Of a stretch of 32,690 nucleotides of DNA, positions 15,661-24,400 are shown piece after piece. How positions within the stretch are numbered: position 1 is the stretch's first letter; each line of letters starts with the position of its first letter. The notes beneath the pieces are model-generated. The model saw only the letters and a list, made by a program, of their open reading frames with translations, was not told the DNA's origin and did not search any database. Made by a program: the position numbers and the translations under genes. This stretch comes from Tolypothrix sp. FACHB-123. Lineage in GTDB: Bacteria; Cyanobacteriota; Cyanobacteriia; Cyanobacteriales; Nostocaceae. The stretch is taken from positions 1-32,690 of the forward strand of contig NZ_JACJRE010000073.1 in assembly GCF_014697075.1 (NCBI RefSeq), given 5' to 3'.

Positions 15661-17562
15661 ATGACCACTTTTAAGTCTATTCAGATAGAATTCGGAGTCA
15701 ATAATCAGGATTGGCCTGAACTTAAGGCTAATATCCCTAATGAGTTGTCTCTGACAAATGCTAATTTTAACCTTGAACCTAACCGCAATATTATCTTTGG
15801 TGGCAACGGTCAAATCAGCGCAGTTGGCGATCTCAGTTTCCTCACAGCAGGAAATCCAACTGTACCTGCACTAAAAATCTTTGCTAATGGCAACGTTGGC
15901 ATTGGAACTGGAACACGCCAACCTACCGACAAATTGGAAATTGCAGGTAGCCTAAAGTTAGAAACAGGACTATCCGTAAATCAGTTTTCTGGCGATATCA
16001 CCAACAGCGACCAAGTTGTTCCTACAGCAAAAGCTGTCAAAACTTATGTTGACAGCAAAGCTAGTCCAGAGTTACCCGATGGGAGTGTGACTGATCGCAA
16101 GATTGCCAACAACGCAGTCACAACTGACAAAATTGCTAATAATTCTATTGCTGCCTCCAAAATTCAGAATGGAGCGATCGCACGAGAGAAATTAGATCCT
16201 TCAATCTCATTCGATCCAGCAGATGGTGCAGTTACCACATCTAAAATCGCAGATAATTCCATTACTACTGCCAAGATTCAAAATGGAGCGATCACTCAAG
16301 AAAAATTAGCTGCTTCAATCTCTCTTCCAATTACAGATGGTAGTGTCGGCACAGCGAAGTTGGCCAATAGTGCGATCACAACTGACAAAATTGCAGACAA
16401 ATCGATCACAGCAGCTAAACTAAATTTCTCGATCTCCCCAGGAAGCAGTCAATGGAAAGGTAAGGATGGGGAACCTATTTTTTACTCCGGCAACGTCGGT
16501 ATTGGTACAACAAGCACTCCGCAAGCAAAGCTACAAGTTGCCAATGGAGCTATTATGCCGAGTGCTGGCAACTCAGAAACTGCGGGGATTATTTTTCCAA
16601 AAGATGCGTTTGGAGGCAGTGGTGATGCCGCTTGGATACGGTATTACGCACGATCAGGTGAAGCCACAACTCTGGAAATTGGTACATCCAACGATGCAGA
16701 TGATCATATTGCCTTAATGCCCTCCGGCAACGTCGGTATTGGGACAACTAATCCAAGTACTACTTTGCATGTAAAAGACACTAATACTGTGGTTGGCGAG
16801 AACGCTCCCGAGGTAGAAACTCATGTTGCCCTCATTGAAAATACGAGTGGAAGAGGAGCAGATGTTCTAGCTCTCAAAGTAGGGTATGACAATCCAGACC
16901 TATATAATAACTTCATCACATTCTATGCTAATGACAAAGCTATAGGTTCTATTGAAGGTAATCCCAGAGTGAGAGTAGATAAGAATGATGGTAGTCATTA
17001 TCACACACAAGGGATTTCGTTTCAAAGCGTATTTGCTGATTATGCAGAATGTCTCCCTCGCCTTAAAGAAAATGAGGCAATAGGAGCAGGCGATATTGTT
17101 GGTGTGTTAGACGGTAGAGTTACTAAGGTAACTGAAAATGCTCATCATGTTATGGTCATCACCGATCGCCCTATTGTTCTAGGAAATGCACCTGAGAAGA
17201 GTGAGAAGCATCTGTATGAGAAGGTTAGTTTTTTAGGACAAGTTCCGATTAAGGTTCGAGGCAAAGTGAGCGCAGGAGACTGCATTATCCCATCCGGTTT
17301 GAACGATGGTACAGGTGTAGCATTGTCACGTCATGAGATGTCTCTTGCTACCTATGCTCAAATTGTTGGTACAGCTTGGGAATCTTCAGAAGAGGAAGGT
17401 GTTAAGCGAGTAAATGCTGTCATTGGGCTGAATTCAAGTTATTCACCTGTTGAAGCCTTAATGCGGGCAATGCAAACTCAACAAGCTGAAATTGATTTTC
17501 TCAAAACTGAATTAAAGCAGTTGAGAGAACAGCAGAAGGAACAGCAATTTCTCAAGGCTTAA
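15661..17562 (+). CDS. tail fibre with C-terminal G2/S74-like chaperone region (Afp13-like)
   Basis: A 633-residue fibre. Three GNVGIGT turns (residues 77, 277, 356) are typical of trimeric fibre beta-helices. Residues about 140-260 are a run of imprecise 'VTTDKIANNSI'-type repeats (DRKIANNAVTTDKIANNSIA). The C-terminal part FADYAECLPRLKENEAIGAG, DIVGVLDG resembles the peptidase G2/S74-like intramolecular chaperone of phage fibres. A final coiled coil (QQAEIDFLKTELKQLREQQK) probably trimerises it. It would bind target cells or, as in the thylakoid-anchored cyanobacterial systems, some internal surface; the target cannot be read from sequence. TAGGAGA precedes the ATG. Confidence 0.88.
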   Translation: MTTFKSIQIEFGVNNQDWPELKANIPNELSLTNANFNLEPNRNIIFGGNGQISAVGDLSFLTAGNPTVPALKIFANGNVGIGTGTRQPTDKLEIAGSLKLETGLSVNQFSGDITNSDQVVPTAKAVKTYVDSKASPELPDGSVTDRKIANNAVTTDKIANNSIAASKIQNGAIAREKLDPSISFDPADGAVTTSKIADNSITTAKIQNGAITQEKLAASISLPITDGSVGTAKLANSAITTDKIADKSITAAKLNFSISPGSSQWKGKDGEPIFYSGNVGIGTTSTPQAKLQVANGAIMPSAGNSETAGIIFPKDAFGGSGDAAWIRYYARSGEATTLEIGTSNDADDHIALMPSGNVGIGTTNPSTTLHVKDTNTVVGENAPEVETHVALIENTSGRGADVLALKVGYDNPDLYNNFITFYANDKAIGSIEGNPRVRVDKNDGSHYHTQGISFQSVFADYAECLPRLKENEAIGAGDIVGVLDGRVTKVTENAHHVMVITDRPIVLGNAPEKSEKHLYEKVSFLGQVPIKVRGKVSAGDCIIPSGLNDGTGVALSRHEMSLATYAQIVGTAWESSEEEGVKRVNAVIGLNSSYSPVEALMRAMQTQQAEIDFLKTELKQLREQQKEQQFLKA

Positions 17563-17634
17563 TTAGCAGAACACCAAGATATAGTGGTTGTACCTTCAAC
17601 ACGTAAAAAATAGCTGACCTAGCCAGCAAAAACA

Positions 17635-19800
17635 ATGCCTTCCAGAGCCAGCCCGATCGCCATCAATTCCCGATTCAAAGAACTACTGCCAATCTTGCAG
17701 TGGTTGGATAAACTACTGGAAAGCGCGATCGCAGCAGCCCAAATTGCCTACGGGTCAGAAGCAGCAGCCGATCCCTATCGCGGATTGCACGTAACCCTGG
17801 AAGAAATGGAACAGTTGCTCAACCGCGAACCTGGTGTCCCGACCTTGCAAATTGATGCAGAAACAGGCGACGAGTCCTTATCTAACCTAGTTAGTAAAAA
17901 TTCGCCCCTTTTCTGGCTTCAGCAAACTTACGGCTTGTCTGCTTTCGATCTCGAAGTGGTGGCGATCGCTCTAGCCCCAGAACTAGATCGCCGCTATGAG
18001 CGAATCTACGCTTACCTCCAAGAAAATGTCACCTACACCCTACCCAGCGTAGATTTGGCATTGAATCTGCTTTGTTCTTCTGGAACCGCTAAACTCATCC
18101 AGCGCGATCGCTTCGCCCTCGATGCACCGCTAATTCAGTATGGTTTATTGCACTTGCTCCCCGATCCCAATCAAGTCAAATCTACGTTGCTGGGTCACTA
18201 TCTGGTATTGGATGAGCAAGTAATCCGCCTGTTATTGGGACAAAAGGGGCTGGATTCGCGCCTTGCAGCTTTTTGCCAACTGCTTGAACCGACTCTCTGC
18301 CTCGAAGAAATACCTCTAAAGATAGATGTCAAACAAGCGCTTTCTGTAACTTCTATCCAAAGTTGGCAAAGACAAAAGCCATTGCGCTTTTATTTTGAAG
18401 GCGCAGATGGGGCTAGTAAACGTCGCACAGCTGAAGCTTTAGCAAAGGAAATAAAAGCGCCGTTACTGGTGGTAGATTTAGCCAGGATTGTGGATACCCG
18501 TGACATTGAGCCGACTTTGCAATTACTGATGCGGGAAGCCAGTTTTCAGAATGCTCTACTATATATAGATAACCTGGATGGCTGGAAAGAAAAAGAGCGT
18601 GGTATTTATTACCAATATGTACTAGAAGCGATCGCCGCACACCCAGGAATGACTATTTTGGCAGGTGTAGAACCTTGGATACCTGCGGTAACAAGCTTAA
18701 AAGGCATAGTAACTGTACCCTTTACCATTCCTGATTTTGCTTTGCGTCGCTTGTGTTGGCAAACTCAACTAACAGAAGCAGGTGTTTCTCTTGAGGAAAG
18801 CGTTCTGGATGCTTTAGTTGATCGCTTCCTCCTGACTCCAGACCAAATTGCTGATGTAGTTGCCACTGCCTGTAATCGTCTACAGTGGCAGACTGCGGTG
18901 GATTTTGGGGAGTTAGAAGCACTAGAATTGAACATCCAAAACCAGAAATTAGAATATCTGTATGCTGCCGCCCGCACTCAATCTGGGCATGAACTAACGG
19001 CAATGGCACAGAAAATCAAGCCAAAGTACAGTTTAGATGATATCGTGTTGCCTCCAGACCCACAAGCTCAGTTAAGGGAAATCTGCAATCATACGAAATA
19101 TCGGCATCTTGTACATCGAGAGTGGGGATTTGACAGCAAGTTATCTTTGGGTAAAGGACTGAATGTACTATTCCACGGTTCTCCCGGTACAGGCAAAACA
19201 ATGGCAGCAGAGGCGATCGCCCGCGAATTGCAACTCGACCTATATAAGATTGACCTTTCGCAAATTGTGAGCAAGTATATCGGTGAGACTGAGAAAAATC
19301 TCAACCGCATCTTTGCTGCTGCCGATAATGCCAACGCCATCCTGTTATTTGATGAAGCAGATGCTTTGTTTGGGAAGCGTTCTGAGGTGAAAGATGCCCA
19401 CGATCGTTATGCCAACTTGGAAGTTGCCTATTTGCTGCAAAAGATGGAAGAGTATGAAGGGATGACTATTTTAACAACTAATTTACGTCAAAATCTCGAC
19501 CAAGCTTTTACCCGACGGCTGCGATTTATTGTGGGATTTCCGTTTCCTAGTGAAGAACATCGTTGCCAAATATGGAAATGTATGTGGCCAAAGGAAACAC
19601 CCCTGGGCACAGATTTAGATTTCCAGATCATCGCTCAGAAATTTGAGCTTGCGGGCGGCAATATTCGGAATATTACCTTAGCAGCAGCTTTTTTCGCTGC
19701 TGTAGACGGTGAATCCGTGAGCATGAAGCATTTATCACAAGCAATCAGGCGAGAGCTTCAAAAAATGGGACGATTAGTCAATGACGTTGATTTATTTTAG
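17635..19800 (+). CDS. AAA+ ATPase of eCIS (Afp15-like), tandem modules
   Basis: This 721-residue cytoplasmic ATPase has an N-terminal domain that reads YRGLHVTLEEMEQLLNREPG. A first AAA-like module (about 245-400) is degenerate: EGADGASKRR at 255-263 stands where the P-loop should be, and LLYIDNLDGW replaces Walker B. The second module (about 475-715) is intact: Walker A GSPGTGKT (515-522), Walker B ILLFDEADALFGKR (569-582), and a RRLRF arginine segment before FPFPSEEHR. Afp15/Pvc15 ATPases are needed for particle assembly. The codon use is slightly more GC-rich than in the fibre gene. No ribosome site is evident. Confidence 0.92.
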   Translation: MPSRASPIAINSRFKELLPILQWLDKLLESAIAAAQIAYGSEAAADPYRGLHVTLEEMEQLLNREPGVPTLQIDAETGDESLSNLVSKNSPLFWLQQTYGLSAFDLEVVAIALAPELDRRYERIYAYLQENVTYTLPSVDLALNLLCSSGTAKLIQRDRFALDAPLIQYGLLHLLPDPNQVKSTLLGHYLVLDEQVIRLLLGQKGLDSRLAAFCQLLEPTLCLEEIPLKIDVKQALSVTSIQSWQRQKPLRFYFEGADGASKRRTAEALAKEIKAPLLVVDLARIVDTRDIEPTLQLLMREASFQNALLYIDNLDGWKEKERGIYYQYVLEAIAAHPGMTILAGVEPWIPAVTSLKGIVTVPFTIPDFALRRLCWQTQLTEAGVSLEESVLDALVDRFLLTPDQIADVVATACNRLQWQTAVDFGELEALELNIQNQKLEYLYAAARTQSGHELTAMAQKIKPKYSLDDIVLPPDPQAQLREICNHTKYRHLVHREWGFDSKLSLGKGLNVLFHGSPGTGKTMAAEAIARELQLDLYKIDLSQIVSKYIGETEKNLNRIFAAADNANAILLFDEADALFGKRSEVKDAHDRYANLEVAYLLQKMEEYEGMTILTTNLRQNLDQAFTRRLRFIVGFPFPSEEHRCQIWKCMWPKETPLGTDLDFQIIAQKFELAGGNIRNITLAAAFFAAVDGESVSMKHLSQAIRRELQKMGRLVNDVDLF

Positions 19801-19840
19801 CGATTAGTTTAGAGAGATTTAGTTAGAGAGATAGAGTTCG

Positions 19841-20467
19841 ATGATTGCCGATCTTGACGAAACGATAAGAACATTACTGAATACAAAATATCCTGTACCA
19901 GTAACATCGCAAGATATTAATATTAACAATATTGAAATTGACTTCGATCGACCCGATAAAGCATGGGAAGAAAAGACCAGTGATAAATTGATTCGGCTCA
20001 ATTGTTTTCTCTACGACATTCGTGAAAATTTACAATTACGCAGTAACGATCGCTCGCTTGTCCGGAATGGAGCAATGGGTACTGAAAGTTACGCACCAAC
20101 TCGAATAGATTTTACCTATCTAATAAGTGTTTGGCGGCAGAAAGCTACTGACTCCAAAATAGAAGTAGGTAAGGAAGAACACAATGTTTTAGGGCAGGTA
20201 CTCAAAATTTTACTCAGGTATCCAACACTTCCGGCAGAAGTGCTTGCACCAGAAATTGCCAATCAGCCCCAACCCCCACGCACATGGATCGCACAGCCAG
20301 AAGATACTCCTAAAACTTGGGAGTTTTGGGGTGGCAATGAATGGCGATTGAAAGCGGGAATTAGCTATCGGGTAACGCTACACATTCAGCCAGAACCAGT
20401 TGAGGTTGGTTTAGTCACCGAAACTGAGATTCGGTTGCAGCTCAAGCAGCAAATAAATTCGCAGTAA
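19841..20467 (+). CDS. DUF4255 tail cap/terminator (Afp16/Pvc16-like)
   Basis: This 208-residue protein begins IADLDETIRTLLNTKYPVPV and contains SDKLIRLNCFLYDIRENLQL followed by ARIDFTYLISVWRQK-like strands (here TRIDFTYLISVWRQKATD), the DUF4255 signature. Afp16-type proteins form the hexameric cap that ends tube and sheath elongation and so fixes particle length. The C-terminus is short compared with relatives that carry an added IPT/TIG or other domain. It lies 16 bp before the CarboxypepD_reg gene. Confidence 0.92.
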   Translation: MIADLDETIRTLLNTKYPVPVTSQDININNIEIDFDRPDKAWEEKTSDKLIRLNCFLYDIRENLQLRSNDRSLVRNGAMGTESYAPTRIDFTYLISVWRQKATDSKIEVGKEEHNVLGQVLKILLRYPTLPAEVLAPEIANQPQPPRTWIAQPEDTPKTWEFWGGNEWRLKAGISYRVTLHIQPEPVEVGLVTETEIRLQLKQQINSQ

Positions 20468-20483
20468 CCCTTGTGTACTTTTT

Positions 20484-21305
20484 ATGACTAATTCAGTGTC
20501 AGAAGAAATTATCTATATTAAACACCGAGCTGCGATCGCTGGTTATGTAACTGATGCCATAACTGGCAAGGGAATTTCGGGTGTTGCCGTTAAAGTGGTA
20601 GGCAAAAATCTGAGTACCTTAACTAATAAAGATGGTTTTTTCTATTTCGTCGATCTGGAAAAAGGACAGTATGACTTGAATATTTTAGTTTCCAAAGAAA
20701 GTCATAGAATCTATGGAGGAAGCGACGACGAGCCTACTACTACGATCCAAGGGATCGCTGTTGAGAGCGATGGTAAGCCAGTGTTTGATTTAAAAGCCAA
20801 TGTGGCATTGTATCCAACCAGACTGGTTGGGTCGGTCAAACGCAGTGACAATCAGAATAATGTCCCAAAGGCGATCATTAAATTGCGTGGCAGTGAAATA
20901 CAAACTTTAACTGACGATAAGGGTCAATATTTTTTATCTGGTTTGCGATCGCCTGTAACTATCCAAGTTTCAGCCACGGAAATTGCTACAACCTCCCAAC
21001 AAGTAACTCTGGAACCTGGGAAACAACAAAGTCTTGATTTTAATGTTAAACCTACGCCAATTCTTAAGGGACAAGTCACTCGCAGCGATCCTAAAGATCC
21101 GATTAAAAATGCGATCGTTAATATATGGTACAACAACGAACTAGAGGCTTCAACTGAAACTAATGAGAATGGCAACTATACTCTATCTGGACTCCCAGAA
21201 GGGAATGTGACAGTTCAAGTTTCTGCTATGGGGTTCGCTACGACAAAGCTCGAACGAGTAACTCTGACTGCTGGAAGTGACACAAAACAAGATTTCAGCT
21301 TTTAG
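20484..21305 (+). CDS. triple CarboxypepD_reg-like (Ig-fold) protein
   Basis: A 273-residue protein of three tandem carboxypeptidase-regulatory-like beta-sandwich repeats: about residues 13-65 (IAGYVTDAITGKGISGVAVK, KDGFFYFVDLEKGQYDLNIL), 112-185 (LVGSVKRSDN, PKAIIKLRGSEIQTLTDDKG) and 191-271 (LKGQVTRSDPKDPIKNAIVN, ENGNYTLSGLPEGNVTVQVS). There is no signal peptide, so it stays in the cytoplasm or goes with the particle. No peptidase catalytic domain is present. Its place between the cap gene and the effector suggests an accessory decoration, cap extension or cargo adaptor. A decayed relative lies at 1460-1756. Confidence 0.8.
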   Translation: MTNSVSEEIIYIKHRAAIAGYVTDAITGKGISGVAVKVVGKNLSTLTNKDGFFYFVDLEKGQYDLNILVSKESHRIYGGSDDEPTTTIQGIAVESDGKPVFDLKANVALYPTRLVGSVKRSDNQNNVPKAIIKLRGSEIQTLTDDKGQYFLSGLRSPVTIQVSATEIATTSQQVTLEPGKQQSLDFNVKPTPILKGQVTRSDPKDPIKNAIVNIWYNNELEASTETNENGNYTLSGLPEGNVTVQVSAMGFATTKLERVTLTAGSDTKQDFSF

Positions 21306-21465
21306 TTCTTTACCTGTAACATTACTTATTAATTTGTTTGTTTTTTTATGATCTTTGCGATTTGTTAATAGATATGATTTGACAAGGCATTAGGATTAGT
21401 TGCCCAATTAATATCTCAATTGATTGCTAAGACCTCCCCAAAACCAATGCACAAAGGCTTCCATT

Positions 21466-24400
21466 ATGCGCGTACCCAAACAGAAGCATAACGCCAGTTC
21501 CAAACAAGTGCCACAGTATTCAGTTGTGGGGGGAAGTCGCCGACCGGGAAAAAGTTACCAGCAGAGTCAATTGGTACAAACGCTGTCTCGCGTGGGTAAT
21601 GCTGCTAATGCTGGTAATCATGCTGCCCTACTCAATCGTGCCCCAGGTTCTCAACAACCCGCCAACAAAAATTTACTGCTGCACTTGCAACGCCAGTATG
21701 GGAATAGTTATGTTAACCAAGTAGTTACACAGGCACGGCAAAACGGTGGTACCTCAAGTCAACAGCCACCCCTGCAAACGAAATTGACAATTGGCCCAGT
21801 TGGTGATAAGTATGAACGGGAAGCTGACCGGACAGCCGCCGCAGTAGTGCAGCGAATTAATTCCCCTAGTGCTGTGCAGTCGGCTGGAAGTGAGGCAATT
21901 CAGCGAGAGAAGATGCCTGAAGAGGAAGTGCAGAAAAAGCCACAGATAACGGCGATTCAACGAGAGGTAATGCCCGGAGAGGACGAGCAACAGGCTCAGA
22001 TGAAACCAGCAGTGGAACTGGTGCAAACGAAGAAGCCTGATGAGGAAGACAAGCAAAAGCAGGCTGCGAAAAAAACAGCCCTGGCTGCCCCACCTCAACC
22101 CAAAAAGATTAAGGAAGAAGACAAGAAGAAACTCCTTCGCAAGAAAGCAGCCAGTAATCACTCCAAATCTAAGAAGGAAGAGGAAGACGAAAAGCTGAAG
22201 CACCTGCAAAAAAAATCGGACACTCATGCTGAACATGGGCAAAAGGAAGAAGATGAGGATAAGCTACCCATCCAGAAAAAATTTCATCCTGACGCTGGCT
22301 CCACTAAAAAACCGGAAGAGGAAGATAAGTTAAACCACCTTCAGAAAAAATCTGACACTCATGTAGAGCATGGGCAAAAGGAAGAAGATGAGGATAAGCT
22401 ATCCGTCCAGAAAAAATCTCATCCCGGTGCTGACCCACATAAGCAACCAGAAGATGATGATAAACATCTGATGCAGGCTAAGTCAGAAGTTAGTGCTGGG
22501 CATCAGGATAAGGATGAAGAAGATAAAATGGCGCAGATGCAGCCGTTGGTGCAGCGTCGGTCTGGTGAGGGTGGCACAGATGCCACGACAGACGTAGAAT
22601 CTGCAATTAAGCACGCACGGGGCAAGGGAAAACCTCTGCCAGATCCTGTTCGCAGTTCTATGGAAAATGCCTTCGGGGCAGATTTTAGCGGTGTAAAAAT
22701 TCACGCAGATACCCATGCAGACAAGCTAAACCGTTCCATTCAAGCTCGTGCTTTTACCACAGGGCAAGATGTTTTCTTTAGACATGGCGAATTTGCCCTT
22801 GGGAGTAAGCGCGGACAGGAACTGCTGGCACATGAATTAACTCACGTTGTTCAGCAAAATGGGAATGCAGTACAGCCGAAATCCCTCCCCAAGCAGGAAA
22901 ATAATAAGAAAAATAAACTACAGTCAAAAACCAAACATAATGAATCTGCCGAGCCAGCAGTAATAACAGAACAAAAGGTTCAGGGACGCTCTAACCACCT
23001 AGCACCAACAGCAGCATCAGCAGATACTTCAGGATTTAGTGATGTCCAGCAACAACCATTAGTGGCAGAAGCAGGAATAGCGGAATTTCAAGTTCAACGG
23101 CAGGAAGCGGCAGGTGATGCGGCTCCAGATTCCCCAGAGGCAGATCAGGCGTATCAGGAAGTGGTCAGCCAAGCCCAAGAGGTAGGGACTAAGGAAAAGG
23201 AACACCAACCGGCTGAGGAAAAATCTCAGGAAGCGCAGGCTGCGGCTGAACCGCCCAGTAATGAGGTAGAGAGCAAGGCGCAAGACAAGCAAGTCGATGA
23301 GATGGAGGCGGCTCCCACACCGCCGTTTGATGCTAAAGCCTTTAAAGAAGCACTGATGAAGCGCATCGCTGACATCACGCCTAAGAACCTGGAAGAGGCA
23401 GATCAGTTTAAGAATAGTAACAAACTGGAATCCGTCAAGAACGATGTGACGGGGAAGGTGGGTGAGGAGCAGAAAGATTCCCAAGGCCCGTTAGAGGAAA
23501 AAACAAAAGCACCGCCTGACGCCAGTGGTATTACACCCAAGCCTGTTACGCCCCTACCACCGAATCAACCCGGAGAAACGCCATCGATAAATGGAGCCGA
23601 GAAAGCAGCACCCAAGTCGAAGGGGCAAAGTGAAGTTGAAGCACCAGCGCAAGCCAGAAGCCAGTCACTAGACCAGCAGTTGGCGGAAGCGGATATTACT
23701 GAGGAGCAGTTGGCGAAATCGAACGAGCCGCAGTTTCAAGCGGCACTGGATAGCAAGAAAACTGCCCAGACTCATTCCCAAACAGCACCCCAAACCTATC
23801 GCCAGGGTGAGCAAAGTCAACTCTCCCAGGCCGAATCTACTGCTGCTGCGACAACCCAAGAGAAACTTCAGGGAATGCATGGGGAACGCAGTCAATCGCT
23901 GGAGCAAGTGACCGGAAAGCAGGAGGAAGGCAAAAGCAAGGACGAGCAATCCCGCGCCAAAATTGCAGGAGACATTGACAAGATTTATCAAACGACAAAA
24001 ACCAAGGTTGATACCAAACTAGCGAAATTGACGACTGACGTATCCGATGCGTTTGATGCAGGTGCGGCGGAGGCTAGGAAGGTATTTGAGGAATATGTTG
24101 GCAAACGGATGGATGATTATAAGGAAGACCGTTATGGCTTGAGGTGGAACAATTTATTGGGTCCAGCAAAATGGATACACGACAAACTATGGGGGATGCC
24201 TGACGAAGTTAATAGGTTTTACGAAGAAGGGCGAGACCTGTACCTTAAATACATGGATGGCGTAATCGATAAAGTAGTTGCCATTGTCGGGACAGGGTTA
24301 ACTGAGGCGAAAAATGACGTTGCGGATGGCAGAAAGCAGGTCAAGGAGTATGTTGCTAAACTGCCGGAAGACTTGAAAGAAATTGGTGTTGAAGCAGCAG

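Noticed and set aside
21379-21414. Possible promoter TTGACA ... TAATAT before the effector gene
   Set aside because: The spacer is about 24 bp, outside the usual 16-18 bp. A separate effector promoter is attractive but not supported.
21754-22242. Long minus-strand open frame opposite the effector leader
   Set aside because: Low-complexity Leu/Phe/Arg translation produced by the antisense of Lys/Glu-rich repeats; a shadow of the real gene.
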